64,000 bases of DNA from Oscillospiraceae bacterium. GTDB taxonomy: Bacteria > Bacillota > Clostridia > Oscillospirales > Ruminococcaceae. The translations under genes were made by a program, and so were the position numbers. A model generated the notes under the pieces. It was not told the origin of the DNA, did not search any database, and saw only the letters and a program-made list of their open reading frames with translations. Below, piece after piece: positions 17,802-26,484 of the stretch (its first letter is position 1; each line of letters begins with the position of its first letter). Location of the stretch: the NCBI GenBank assembly GCA_009783205.1, contig WRHO01000004.1, forward strand, positions 1 through 64,000, in the 5' to 3' direction.

Positions 17802-19307
17802 ATGAATATTAATTATACAGATTATGAAAATGAAGATTTTGAACAACCGGACAAGCCGTATGATGAATGCGGCGTATTTGGCGTTTATTCTAACGGCGGA
17901 GACGATGAAAAAATTGTCGATTATTGTCACAGTGCTTTGTACTCCTTACAGCACAGGGGACAGGATAGTTGCGGGATTGTTGTAAACGATTCGGGTGTTT
18001 TTGAATATCATAAGGGACTCGGTGTTATTGCCGATGCTTTTAAGCAGAGCGATTTAGAGAGGCTTTCTCGATTTTCGGACGGGAAAATAGCGTTAGCGCA
18101 CGTTCGATACTCACCCAAAGGGCAAAGGATACCTCATAATACCCAACCCTTGGTGGCGCGGCATATAAAAGGGCCTATGTCTATATCTTTTAACGGAAGC
18201 CTTATTAACAGCGCGGAGCTGCGCGCGGAATACGAGATGAAGGGCGGAATCTTTCATTCGACGTCCGATGTCGAGGTAATCGCTTATGCAATTACAGAGG
18301 GGAGGTTAACCGAATCTACTATACAACAGGCGTTGGAAAAAGCGATGTACAAGCTGAAGGGCGCGTATTCAATGGCGATTATGTCGGCAAAAAAGCTTAT
18401 TGCGGTTCGCGACCCATACGGTTTTCGCCCGCTTTGTATCGGTTCGTTGCCAAACGACAAGGGGTGGGTCGTGGCGAGCGAATCCTGCGCTTTAAACAGC
18501 ATTGGCGCGTCTTTTGTCAGAGATGTATTACCGGGAGAAATCGTCGTTATAAAAAATGGCGTTATTACCTCAATTACAACCCACTGTAACACGGTACCGA
18601 GCAGGTTGTGTATTTTTGAGTACATTTATACCGCCCGACCGGACAGCGTGATAGAGGGTGCGTCGGTTCACGGTGCGCGATTAAGAGCGGGAATGTATCT
18701 TGCAAAGGAACACCCCGTCGAGGCGGATATTGTCATAGGCGTTCCCGATTCGGGCTTGGACGCGGCGTTGGGTTATTCCCGTGAATCGGGTATTCCTTAC
18801 GGTATAGGATTTATAAAGAACAGATACATAGAAAGGACGTTTATTAAACCCACCCAGGTTGACCGCGCAAATTCCGTTAAAATTAAGCTTAATCCTTTGG
18901 TTGAGTCGATTAAGGACAAGCGGGTCGTTGTTGTAGACGACAGTATTGTTCGAGGAACCACAACAAATATAATTATAGAGCTTTTGCGTACGGCGGGTGC
19001 GCGAGAGGTACATGTAAGAATTTCGTCGCCTCCTTTTATACACCCTTGTTATTTCGGAACGGACATTACCGACAGGAGTACGCTCATAGCCTGTCTGATG
19101 AGTATTGATGATATATGCCGTTCTATTAATGCAGATTCTTTGGGGTATCTCAGCTTAGAGAGCGTCTCTAAATTAGCTCCCGAAGCAAAATGCGGATTCT
19201 GTGACGGCTGTTTCAGCGGGGAGTATCCGGTAGATGTTCCCGATGAGCTTCCTCAAAACAAGTTTGATAAAAAATTTACCGAAAATATTCAATTAACTAT
19301 TAATTAG
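17802..19307 (+). CDS. purF: Amidophosphoribosyltransferase
   Basis: 501 residues. First step of purine synthesis: PRPP + glutamine to 5-phosphoribosylamine. A 22-residue propeptide precedes catalytic Cys23 (KPYDECGVFG). The Ntn glutaminase region (LQHRGQDSCGI) is followed by the PRTase domain with the PRPP loop RVVVVDDSIVRGTTT, and C-terminal EAKCGFCDGCF supplies ligands of the Fe-S cluster form. An in-frame TAA immediately upstream fixes the ATG at 17802; no Shine-Dalgarno sequence precedes it. It leads the operon purF-hisB-hisA-hisF-hisI; both pathways consume PRPP, and HisF releases AICAR, a purine intermediate. Confidence 0.97.
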   Translation: MNINYTDYENEDFEQPDKPYDECGVFGVYSNGGDDEKIVDYCHSALYSLQHRGQDSCGIVVNDSGVFEYHKGLGVIADAFKQSDLERLSRFSDGKIALAHVRYSPKGQRIPHNTQPLVARHIKGPMSISFNGSLINSAELRAEYEMKGGIFHSTSDVEVIAYAITEGRLTESTIQQALEKAMYKLKGAYSMAIMSAKKLIAVRDPYGFRPLCIGSLPNDKGWVVASESCALNSIGASFVRDVLPGEIVVIKNGVITSITTHCNTVPSRLCIFEYIYTARPDSVIEGASVHGARLRAGMYLAKEHPVEADIVIGVPDSGLDAALGYSRESGIPYGIGFIKNRYIERTFIKPTQVDRANSVKIKLNPLVESIKDKRVVVVDDSIVRGTTTNIIIELLRTAGAREVHVRISSPPFIHPCYFGTDITDRSTLIACLMSIDDICRSINADSLGYLSLESVSKLAPEAKCGFCDGCFSGEYPVDVPDELPQNKFDKKFTENIQLTIN

Positions 19308-19318
19308 AAAGTTCAGAT

Positions 19319-19894
19319 ATGAGAGAATCAACTGTAAAAAGAGAAACTAAGGAAACGCAGATAACCGCGACATTAAATATTGATAAAAGCGGCGACTGTA
19401 TCATTTCTACGGGCATAGGCTTTTTTGACCATATGTTGACGGCTTTTACGGTACACGGCGGATTTGGGTTAAAGCTCGAGTGTAAAGGGGATTTAGAGGT
19501 CGATTGTCACCATACCGCCGAAGATGTAGGGATTGTACTCGGGGGTGCGTTTAAGGCGGCGTTGGGCGTTTCGCAAATAATGCGTTACGGCTCTGCGCGG
19601 ATTCCGATGGACGAGAGTCTCGGGTGGTGCGATACGGACATAAGCGGTCGCCCTTTTTTAGTTTTTGACGCTCGGTTTAAAAGCGCGCAGGTAGGTACCC
19701 TCGATACGCAAATGGTGGAGGAGTTTATGCGGGCGTTTGCTTTTAATGCGGGAATTACGCTTCATATAGGCGCGTACGGCGACAACGACCATCATAAAAT
19801 CGAGGCTATGTTTAAAGCGTTGGCATATGCTTTAAAAGCGGCGGTTAAGGTCAACGCAGACGGTAAGGTGATTTCAACAAAGGGTGTTTTATAG
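19319..19894 (+). CDS. hisB: Imidazoleglycerol-phosphate dehydratase
   Basis: 191 residues, monofunctional form. It dehydrates imidazoleglycerol phosphate to imidazole acetol phosphate. Manganese-binding histidine motifs are present: GFFDHMLTAF, DCHHTAEDVGIVLG, and DNDHHKIEAMFKALAYAL near the C-terminus. ATG at 19319 lies 11 bp after purF with only a weak AGAAAG site, so it is probably translated by coupling. The glutaminase gene hisH that usually follows hisB is absent here. Confidence 0.97.
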   Translation: MRESTVKRETKETQITATLNIDKSGDCIISTGIGFFDHMLTAFTVHGGFGLKLECKGDLEVDCHHTAEDVGIVLGGAFKAALGVSQIMRYGSARIPMDESLGWCDTDISGRPFLVFDARFKSAQVGTLDTQMVEEFMRAFAFNAGITLHIGAYGDNDHHKIEAMFKALAYALKAAVKVNADGKVISTKGVL

Positions 19895-19916
19895 TGCGTT
19901 TTATGAAGGAGTACCA

Positions 19917-20657
19917 ATGATTATATTTCCCGCAATTGATATAAAAAACGGAAACTGTGTTCGTCTCACCAAGGGCGATTTTTCCACCGTCGAAAAAGTA
20001 GCGGACAGCCATATGGATACGGCGCGAAGCTTTGTTGAGGCGGGCGCGACGTGGATTCATATGATAGACTTAGACGGTGCTAAGTTGAAAAAGCCTAAAA
20101 ATTCAGACATTTTTTTCGAGGTCGCAAAAAATACATCGCTAAAGGTTCAAGTCGGCGGCGGGATTCGTACCCTCGAAAATGCCGAGTTGTATATAAAAGG
20201 CGGCGTTTCGCGGGTTATACTCGGTTCGGTTGCTGTCGAAAACCCCGAATTGGTAAGGGCGGCAGTGAAGGAATTTGGCGCAGAGAGGGTGGCGGTCGGA
20301 ATTGATGCCAAAAACGGCTTGGTGGCGACAAATGGCTGGCTCGAGACGAGCGAGGTCAATTTTATCGCTTTAGCCCGCGAAATGGGGGCGGCGGGTGTGC
20401 GATATTTTATTTTCACCGATATTGATAAAGACGGAACGCTCTCCCGCCCTAATCACGTTAAAACGAAGCAGTTACAAAATGAGGTCGCGGCGTTTGGCGG
20501 GAACGTAATAGCGTCCGGCGGCATAAAAACAATAAATAACATAATAACGCTGAAAAAGAATAATATATACGGAGCGATATGCGGAAAATCGCTGTACAGC
20601 GGGACATTAGATTTAAAAAAAGCAATCCTAAAAGGTTGTAACGGGAAGGAAAAATAA
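19917..20657 (+). CDS. hisA: ProFAR isomerase
   Basis: 246 residues, (beta/alpha)8 barrel; it isomerises ProFAR to PRFAR. MIIFPAIDIKNGNCVRL at the N-terminus, QVGGGIRTLENAE, and a C-terminal half with IFTDIDKDGTLSRPN and VIASGGIKT carry the two phosphate-binding sites and catalytic Asp residues. The start is ATG 19917 behind GAAGGAGT; the frame opens earlier at 19884 but that overlaps hisB. hisF follows after 2 bp. Confidence 0.97.
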   Translation: MIIFPAIDIKNGNCVRLTKGDFSTVEKVADSHMDTARSFVEAGATWIHMIDLDGAKLKKPKNSDIFFEVAKNTSLKVQVGGGIRTLENAELYIKGGVSRVILGSVAVENPELVRAAVKEFGAERVAVGIDAKNGLVATNGWLETSEVNFIALAREMGAAGVRYFIFTDIDKDGTLSRPNHVKTKQLQNEVAAFGGNVIASGGIKTINNIITLKKNNIYGAICGKSLYSGTLDLKKAILKGCNGKEK

Positions 20658-20659
20658 AA

Positions 20660-21397
20660 ATGAACAATAAAAAAATTGTACCGTGCCTCGATATAAAGGA
20701 CGGAAAAGTTGTCAAGGGGGTTAAATTTGAAGGGATTCGCGCGGTCGGAGACCCCGTAGAATTGGCGGAAAAATACAACGCCGACGGCGCAGACGAAATT
20801 GTATTATATGATATAAGCGCGTCAATTGAAAAACGTATTATCGACTTAGAGCTCGTCAAAGCCGTTGCCGATAAGATAGACGTCGGGTTGACGGTCGCGG
20901 GCGGAATGGGTTCAATCGCCGACTTTCAAAAGGCACTCGACGCGGGTGCGAGTAGGGTTTCTGTCAATTCGTTGGCAATACGCAACCCCGACATTATAAA
21001 GGATTTGTCCGACAAATTCGGCTCGGAGCGCGTTGTGTTGGGCGTTGACGCAAAATTAGGCGAGAACGGTTCTTACAAGGTCATGCAGGGGGCGGGAATA
21101 GTCGAGACCGGTCTCGATTTAATTGAATGGGTCAAAAAATGTGAAAAGCTCGGCGCGGGTGAGATATGTCTTAACTCAATAGACGCAGACGGCACACAGG
21201 ACGGTTATGACATTGATATGCTTAACGCCGTCTGTAACGCGGTCAATATTCCGGTAATAGCTTCCGGCGGTTGCGGCAAATTAGAGCATTTTGCGGAGGT
21301 GTTTGAAAAAACAAACGTCGGTTCTGCGTTAGCCGCGTCAATGTTCCACTTTGGCGGCTTGGACGTAAAAGGTGTAAAAGAATATTTAGGGTTGTGA
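20660..21397 (+). CDS. hisF: Imidazole glycerol phosphate synthase, cyclase subunit
   Basis: 245 residues; barrel cyclase that turns PRFAR and ammonia into imidazoleglycerol phosphate and [32 protein letters not shown] and [15 protein letters not shown] are typical; the catalytic Asp residues (CLDIKDG, SIDADG) are retained. It needs HisH for ammonia from glutamine, and that gene is not in the window. An AAGGAAAAATAAAA site precedes the ATG. Confidence 0.97.
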   Translation: MNNKKIVPCLDIKDGKVVKGVKFEGIRAVGDPVELAEKYNADGADEIVLYDISASIEKRIIDLELVKAVADKIDVGLTVAGGMGSIADFQKALDAGASRVSVNSLAIRNPDIIKDLSDKFGSERVVLGVDAKLGENGSYKVMQGAGIVETGLDLIEWVKKCEKLGAGEICLNSIDADGTQDGYDIDMLNAVCNAVNIPVIASGGCGKLEHFAEVFEKTNVGSALAASMFHFGGLDVKGVKEYLGL

Positions 21398-21425
21398 CAA
21401 AATATACTTGACGGAGGTAATCATA

Positions 21426-21746
21426 ATGGATTTAGATAAATATTTTGTCAAATCGGAATTAATCCCCGCGATTATACAAGATGTAAAAACAAATCAAGTT
21501 TTAATGCTCGCTTATATGAACCGCGAAAGCTTAAAAAAAACGCTCGAAACGGGGCAGACGTGGTTTTGGAGCCGTTCGAGAGGTGAACTTTGGAATAAAG
21601 GCGCGACATCGGGGCATATTCAAAGGGTGGTTGAAATATACTCAGATTGTGACGATGATACATTGTTGATTACGGTTGAACAGGTCGGAAACGCCTGTCA
21701 CACGGGGGAATATTCGTGCTTTTTTAACAAGGTGAAGTTTGAATAA
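21426..21746 (+). CDS. hisI: Phosphoribosyl-AMP cyclohydrolase
   Basis: 106 residues, the single-domain HisI form without the HisE pyrophosphohydrolase. It opens the purine ring of [41 protein letters not shown], the metal-binding DCDDDT and [10 protein letters not shown] are intact. The start is ATG 21426 behind GGAGG; an upstream TTG at 21408 is less likely. Its last three codons and stop (AAG TTT GAA TAA) form the first bases of the 96-bp repeat at 21735, so the repeat reaches into the coding end. Confidence 0.96.
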   Translation: MDLDKYFVKSELIPAIIQDVKTNQVLMLAYMNRESLKKTLETGQTWFWSRSRGELWNKGATSGHIQRVVEIYSDCDDDTLLITVEQVGNACHTGEYSCFFNKVKFE

Positions 21747-21830
21747 AAGCTGGCAGGGGTGGCTCTGCCGCCCCGAAGCCGGATAGGCTTTTATTCGTAG
21801 AGGTTTTGTGTCTCGGAAAGAAATGGTCAT
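21735..21830 (+). repeat. 96-bp structured intergenic repeat, copy A (hisI-murD)
   Basis: 91 of 96 bases match copy B at 37897-37992. The 5' part can fold into one long hairpin: GAATAAAAGC/GCTTTTATTC outer stem, CTGGC/GCCGG, and GGGGTGGC/GCCGCCCC at the tip with a TCT loop. A small hairpin GAGG/TCTC (21800-21814), GGAAAG and ATGGTCAT (21823-21830) follow, and then the murD start. Copy B changes keep the pairs by G-U wobbles. Confidence 0.85.
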
Positions 21831-21837
21831 AATAATG

Positions 21838-23013
21838 CTTCAAAAACTTTATAATTTTTTTAAAGACAAAAAAATACTGCTCCTCGGCTACGGTTTAGAG
21901 GGGCAGTCGGCTTTTAAGCTTTTAGACAGGCTTGATTGCGCCCAATCGGTCACTGTATGGGAGGAGTATCACCACACCACGGCTTTGCCCGCAGAATATG
22001 ATATAATCATCAAATCGCCGGGTATTCCCTTATTTAAGAGGACAGATGAATTTGACCCGCGTATAACGGGACAGGCGGATTTGTTTCTGCGGTTTTGTGA
22101 AAACGTCGTTGTGGGGGTGACGGGGACAAAGGGTAAATCGACCACCTCCGCGTTAATTCATCATATATTGAGCGAGCGCGGCGTTTCGGCTAAGCTAATA
22201 GGGAATATAGGCGTTCCCCCTTTTGATGTTGTTGAGGAATTGGGCGACGAGGTTGTTGTCATGGAACTGTCCTGTCATCAGCTCGAATATGTTAAGGCTT
22301 CACCAAAAATAGCGGTTCTTTTAAATATTCATGAGGAACATTTAGACCATTATGTAGACTTTGCTCATTATAAGCGCGCAAAGGAAAATATATTCCGTTT
22401 TCAAGGTGACGGAGATGTTTTAATACGCGGAGAAGATGTTGATTCATCTTTAATTGCCGCGACCGTTGCGGATAAGGCAAAGCTTCGCGGGAAACACAAT
22501 TTGCATAATATAGCGGTAGCGGCAAAAGCCGTAAAATATGCCGCAAGGGACATTGATGAAAACGCGGCAATACAATCGGGTTGTAATTTTGCGGGGCTTT
22601 TGCACAGGCTCGAGCTTTTTGCCGAAATAAATGGGGTTAAATGGGTCAACGACAGCATAGGAACAATTCCCGCAGCGACAATTGCGGCGGTTGAGGCTTT
22701 TCCCGAAACGGACACCCTTATAATAGGGGGAATGGACAGGGGGATTGATTATTCGCTATTGGTTGAATTTTTGCACAACCGCCCCGATATCAATGTAATC
22801 GCGCTCCCCGAAAGCGGGCATAAAATTGCCGCGAGTCTTCCGAACGTGTATACGGCTCGCGATTTAGCCGACGCCGTTGCTCACGCCGCAATAATCACAA
22901 AAAAGTGTTGCGTTCTTTCGCCCGCCGCGGCAAGCTACGGTTTTTATAAAAACTTTGAAGAACGCGGCGAGCATTTTAAGGAACTGACGAGACAGTTGAC
23001 AGTTGACAATTGA
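21838..23013 (+). CDS. murD: UDP-N-acetylmuramoyl-L-alanine:D-glutamate ligase
   Basis: About 391 residues, shorter than the usual 440-450. It adds D-glutamate to UDP-MurNAc-L-Ala in the cytosol. Rossmann-like N-terminus KKILLLGYGLEGQSAF, ATP loop GVTGTKGKSTTSALI, the metal site (VVMELSCHQLEY), NIHEEHLDH and C-terminal WVNDSIGTIPAATIAAVE, IIGGMDRGIDYS and LSPAAASYGFYKNFEERGEHFK identify MurD. The ATG at 21838 (MLQKLYN) was chosen; in-frame ATG 21823 is part of the ATGGTCAT leader. It sits apart from any mur/dcw cluster. The last codons (QLTVDN) run into a heptamer repeat. Confidence 0.9.
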   Translation, partial: LQKLYNFFKDKKILLLGYGLEGQSAFKLLDRLDCAQSVTVWEEYHHTTALPAEYDIIIKSPGIPLFKRTDEFDPRITGQADLFLRFCENVVVGVTGTKGKSTTSALIHHILSERGVSAKLIGNIGVPPFDVVEELGDEVVVMELSCHQLEYVKASPKIAVLLNIHEEHLDHYVDFAHYKRAKENIFRFQGDGDVLIRGEDVDSSLIAATVADKAKLRGKHNLHNIAVAAKAVKYAARDIDENAAIQSGCNFAGLLHRLELFAEINGVKWVNDSIGTIPAATIAAVEAFPETDTLIIGGMDRGIDYSLLVEFLHNRPDINVIALPESGHKIAASLPNVYTARDLADAVAHAAIITKKCCVLSPAAASYGFYKNFEERGEHFKELTRQLTVDN

Positions 23014-23035
23014 CAATTGACAGTTGACAGTTGAC
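22994..23035. repeat. Six tandem AGTTGAC/AATTGAC heptamers
   Basis: Six contiguous 7-bp units, each containing TTGAC, plus a partial seventh, bridge the 3' ends of convergent murD and the RNHCP gene. They encode the last residues of MurD. Degenerate reverse copies (AACTGTC, CTGTCAG) occur near the proS stop at 6551-6570. Confidence 0.85.
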
Positions 23036-23040
23036 AGTTG

Positions 23041-23358
23041 TTAAGGGTTCCATATGTTTATTGCGGAAAGCTTTACTATTAAATCATAATCGTCATCCTC
23101 GGCGGTTATGTTTTTTTTGACCGCCCCGCATTTTTCGCATTTGTGGATTATTTGAAGGTGTTTCTTCCCTTGCACAATGCCCGTCGGACGAAGAACACCT
23201 TCGCATTTACTCTGCCTGTCCCCCGGGTTTTCGTCGAGGTGAAGCGAGCAAAGACATTCTCTGCAATGATTTCGCGACGTATAGCCCAACGGCGGTACAT
23301 CTGCACCGCATAGCTTACAGGTGAAGCCCTCGTCTATAACCGTGAATTTTTTCGCCAT
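23041..23358 (-). CDS. RNHCP-domain zinc-ribbon protein
   Basis: About 105 residues. A first zinc-ribbon pair TCKLCGADVPP...NHCRECLCSLH contains the family hallmark (GYTSRNHC, then PGDR...C.G), and a second pair CEKCG closes the motif; eight Cys/His are available for zinc. This small family has no established function. The start was set at MAKKF (ATG 23358); an in-frame ATG 23370 belongs to the ATGGTCAT leader. It converges with murD, divergent from mgtE. Confidence 0.8.
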   Translation of the reverse strand: MAKKFTVIDEGFTCKLCGADVPPLGYTSRNHCRECLCSLHLDENPGDRQSKCEGVLRPTGIVQGKKHLQIIHKCEKCGAVKKNITAEDDDYDLIVKLSAINIWNP

Positions 23359-23415
23359 AAATATGACCATTCCTTAACTTTAGGCAACCTCCGAAACAGG
23401 TTTTCGGAGGTTGTC
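23359..23415 (-). promoter_or_regulatory. Leader of the RNHCP gene: large hairpin plus AAGGA/ATGGTCAT
   Basis: On the minus strand a 14-bp stem GACAACCTCCGAAA/TTTCGGAGGTTGCC (23383-23415, one G-T pair) is followed by AAGGA and ATGGTCAT (23363-23370). The stem could instead be a terminator separating this gene from mgtE. Confidence 0.55.
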
Positions 23416-23427
23416 TTTAAAAAATAC

Positions 23428-23456
23428 TGGACAAATTGTCGATTGTGTGTTATAAT
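23428..23456 (+). promoter_or_regulatory. mgtE promoter
   Basis: TGGACA (23428-23433), 17-bp spacer, TATAAT (23451-23456). The leader of about 50 nt is too short for an M-box magnesium riboswitch. Confidence 0.75.
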
Positions 23457-23511
23457 GAATCGTTGCGGTTTTCATTAACGTGACATTTTTATACAAAAGG
23501 GGGATTTGTCA

Positions 23512-24861
23512 ATGAATAACCATGACGAACTCGAAAAGTTGATTGACGAGAAACAGTTTCAGCTTCTTCGAAGCGGAGTGACCGAGGTAAACTCTGCCGA
23601 TGTTGCCGCAATGATTGAAAAGCTGTCTGCAGAAAAAGCGGTACTTCTTTTTAGGGTGTTGCCTAAGGATTATGCCGCCGAGGTTTTTGCCGACCTTTAT
23701 TCCGACACGCAAAAATCGTTAATTGAGCGGCTTTCCGACGCAGAAATCTTTGACGTAATAGAAGAATTGTTCCTCGACGACGCGGTTGATTTTATAGAAG
23801 AAATGCCCGCTACAATAGCAAATAAGGTCTTAAACCGCGCCACTAAGGAAACCCGCGAACGAATTAACCGATTTTTAAAATATCCCGAAAATTCCGCCGG
23901 AACAAAAATGACGGTCGAGTATATCAACTTGAAAAAGGATATGACCGTTGCGGAGGCTTTTGACCGAATCCGTAATGTCGGCTCCACAATCGAAACCATC
24001 TACACCTGTTATGTAACCGACTCTATGCGGATGCTCAAGGGGGTCGTTACCGTAAAAGACCTTTTGTTGTCTAATCTTGAACAGGTTATCGGCGACATTA
24101 TGGATACAAATTTGATAATTACGCACACCGATACCGACCAAGAAGAGGTTGCTCGACTTTTTGAAAAATACGACCTTTTGAATATCCCCGTAACAGACTC
24201 CGAAAATCGACTCGTCGGGATTATCACGGTCGATGACGTCATCGACGTTGTACAAGAAGAGGCAACCGAGGACTTTCAAATCATGGCGGCTATGACGCCG
24301 TCTGATAAGCCGTACCTAAAAACAAATGTTGCACGATTAGCGAAAAACCGAATCACCTGGTTAATTTTTTTGATGGTGGCGGCTATGATAACCGGCGGAA
24401 TCCTCGAAACCTTTGAAGAGGCAATCGCGGCGGTTCCGTTGTTGGTAGTGTTCATACCTATGTTAATGGATACCGGCGGGAATTCCGGCGCGCAAAGCTC
24501 AACCATGATTATTCGCGGAATTGCGTTAGACGAAATAAAGCCGCGGGATATTATAAAGATTATTTGGAAGGAAACGCGCGTCGGGTTATTAGTTGGCGGT
24601 ATTCTTTCGGGGATAAACTTTCTCCGTATATGGTTGACATACGGAAGCAACACCGATGTATTCAGAGTCGCGTTTGTCGTTTCTTCAACGCTTTTGTTCA
24701 CCGTTATATTAGCAAATGTCGTAGGTGGTATTTTACCGCTCATTGCAAAAAAATGTAAAATTGACCCCGCGGTTATGGCGGCACCGTTGATTACCACCGT
24801 TGTTGACGCGTCGTCGTTATTGGTGTTTTTCACAATTGCGAAAATACTGCTGAAAATTTAG
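23512..24861 (+). CDS. mgtE: Magnesium transporter MgtE
   Basis: 449 residues. Domain order is classical: N-terminal MgtE superhelix (residues 1-120: VLLFRVLPKDYAAEVFADL), two CBS domains (about 130-250; GTKMTVEYINLKKDMTV, LVGIITVDDVIDVVQEEATED), the plug helix, and five transmembrane helices (about 285-449). The pore-region motif MLMDTGGNSGAQSSTMIIRGIAL is intact. It imports Mg2+ through the inner membrane with cytosolic Mg2+ gating. ATG 23512 follows AAGGGGGA; TTG 23506 is closer to the site and less likely. It converges with nifU, 11 bp apart. Confidence 0.97.
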   Translation: MNNHDELEKLIDEKQFQLLRSGVTEVNSADVAAMIEKLSAEKAVLLFRVLPKDYAAEVFADLYSDTQKSLIERLSDAEIFDVIEELFLDDAVDFIEEMPATIANKVLNRATKETRERINRFLKYPENSAGTKMTVEYINLKKDMTVAEAFDRIRNVGSTIETIYTCYVTDSMRMLKGVVTVKDLLLSNLEQVIGDIMDTNLIITHTDTDQEEVARLFEKYDLLNIPVTDSENRLVGIITVDDVIDVVQEEATEDFQIMAAMTPSDKPYLKTNVARLAKNRITWLIFLMVAAMITGGILETFEEAIAAVPLLVVFIPMLMDTGGNSGAQSSTMIIRGIALDEIKPRDIIKIIWKETRVGLLVGGILSGINFLRIWLTYGSNTDVFRVAFVVSSTLLFTVILANVVGGILPLIAKKCKIDPAVMAAPLITTVVDASSLLVFFTIAKILLKI

Positions 24862-24872
24862 AAGTTGTGTTC

Positions 24873-25322
24873 TTAGCCGCAGTTGTCGCCCTCGCCGCAA
24901 CAATGATGCTCGGCGTGTGAATCGCCGCCGCCCGCAATAAACAACGCAGGGTCAATCCCCTGTCGCTTGTAATAATCGGCAATGGCGGCTTTCACCGCCT
25001 GTTCCGCCAACACCGAACAGTGTAGCTTAACATCGGGGAGACCACCTAATTTTTCAACCACCGTTTTATTAGAAAGGGCGAGAGCGTCTTCGATGCTTTT
25101 GCCTTTTATTAATTCGGTTGATACCGAGGAGGTAGCAATTGCCGCGCCGCACCCGAATGTTTTAAACTTAACGTCGGTAATTATACCGTTCTCAATTTTG
25201 AGATACATCTTCATAATGTCGCCGCACTTAGCGTTTCCGACCTCTCCGACTCCGTTTGCGTCGGGAAGCTCTCCTACATTTTGCGGGTTCGCGAAATGTT
25301 CCATAACCTTATCAGTGTACAT
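24873..25322 (-). CDS. nifU: NifU/IscU-type iron-sulfur scaffold protein
   Basis: 149 residues. Fe-S clusters are assembled on three conserved Cys: GNAKCGDIM, KTFGCGAAIAT and KLHCSVLAEQ, all present with the N-terminus YTDKVMEHFANPQNVGEL. The C-terminal tail HAEHHCCGEGDNCG is His/Cys-rich, common in clostridial homologues. It lies 16 bp downstream of the cysteine desulfurase and receives its sulfur. This two-gene NifS-NifU arrangement is the usual Clostridia housekeeping Fe-S system. Confidence 0.95.
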   Translation of the reverse strand: MYTDKVMEHFANPQNVGELPDANGVGEVGNAKCGDIMKMYLKIENGIITDVKFKTFGCGAAIATSSVSTELIKGKSIEDALALSNKTVVEKLGGLPDVKLHCSVLAEQAVKAAIADYYKRQGIDPALFIAGGGDSHAEHHCCGEGDNCG

Positions 25323-25338
25323 ATTTTTTTCTCATTCC

Positions 25339-26484
25339 TCATTCATTATTATTCCATATCGGAGACATCGCTCTTAACTTTTCTACAATAGGCGGCAGTT
25401 CTTTTAAAAAATAATCCACCTCGTCGTCCGTTGTATATCGCGACATACTTATTCGCAGTGAGCCGTGTGCAATTTCGTGCGGAAGCCCTAATGCCAATAA
25501 TACATGAGACGGGTCGAGCGAGCCGGAGGTACAAGCGGAGCCGCTCGACGCCGCTATGCCTTTTAAATCGAGCTGTAACAACAACGCTTCTCCCTCTATT
25601 CCTTCAAAGGAAAAGTTTAGATTATTCGCTAATCTTTTTGACAAATCGCCGTTTAAGCGAACTTTTTCGATTTTCATGACCTCGTTATATATACGTTCCC
25701 GCTTTTTTAACAAAGCCGCGTTCTTTGCTTCAATGTCGCGGGTCGCTTCCTCTATGGCGATTCCCAACCCGACTATTCCCGCTACATTTTCGGTACCCGC
25801 CCTGCGCCCGCGTTCCTGCGCCCCGCCGTAAATAAACGGAGGAAGCTTTATGCCTTTTTTTGCATAAAGCACCCCAACGCCTTTTGTACCGTGAAGCTTA
25901 TGAGCGGAGAGCGACAACGCGCCAGTGTTCATTTTTTGTACATCAATCGGGATATTTCCAACCGCCTGCACCGCGTCGGTATGGAAAAGCACCCCCGCTT
26001 TTTTGCAGACCGCTCCTATATCGGAAATAGGTTGAATCGTTCCTATTTCGTTGTTGGCGGTCATGATTGTTACAAAATCGACGTCTTTATTCTCCGAAAG
26101 TGTTTTTTCTAAATCCTCAACCTTAATAAGCCCGTTGTCATAAACGGGCAGTAAAGACGTTTTACCTCTGACAGAGTGTAATACCGCGTGATGTTCAAAC
26201 TCCGACATTATAACATGGTTTTTGTCATGTAAAATCCAGTTGTTGCTCTCGCTTCCCGAACCCGTGAAATACACCTCTGCGGGAGCGCAGTTTAACGCGG
26301 CGGCAACGCTCTCTCGTGCTTTTGTAACGGCGCGACTTCCCGACTGTCCCAATTTGTACAGTGATGACGGGTTCCCGTATTCATTTTGCAGATACGGCAT
26401 TATTCCCTCTAAAACGCTGTCGCTCACTTTGGTTGTCGCGGCGTTGTCTAAATAGATTGTTTTATTGTTATTATTATTCCACAT
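25339..26484 (-). CDS. nifS: Cysteine desulfurase, NifS/IscS type
   Basis: 381 residues, PLP enzyme providing persulfide sulfur from cysteine for Fe-S assembly. YLDNAATTKVS at the start, LSLSAHKLHGTKGVGVLY with the PLP lysine, and the mobile active-site loop SGSACTSGSLDPSHVL with the catalytic Cys are all seen; the short loop marks group I. ATG 26484 has GGAGACAAA upstream. The start lies inside the 3' end of the preceding secreted-protein gene (37-bp overlap), so translation is probably coupled. Confidence 0.97.
   Translation of the reverse strand: MWNNNNNKTIYLDNAATTKVSDSVLEGIMPYLQNEYGNPSSLYKLGQSGSRAVTKARESVAAALNCAPAEVYFTGSGSESNNWILHDKNHVIMSEFEHHAVLHSVRGKTSLLPVYDNGLIKVEDLEKTLSENKDVDFVTIMTANNEIGTIQPISDIGAVCKKAGVLFHTDAVQAVGNIPIDVQKMNTGALSLSAHKLHGTKGVGVLYAKKGIKLPPFIYGGAQERGRRAGTENVAGIVGLGIAIEEATRDIEAKNAALLKKRERIYNEVMKIEKVRLNGDLSKRLANNLNFSFEGIEGEALLLQLDLKGIAASSGSACTSGSLDPSHVLLALGLPHEIAHGSLRISMSRYTTDDEVDYFLKELPPIVEKLRAMSPIWNNNE

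Noticed and set aside
23457-23511. M-box riboswitch before mgtE
   Set aside because: The leader is about 50 nt, far shorter than an M-box, and no matching structure is seen.
24276-24833. 185-codon antisense frame over mgtE
   Set aside because: Shadow of the MgtE membrane domain; low-complexity Thr/Ile/Asn translation.
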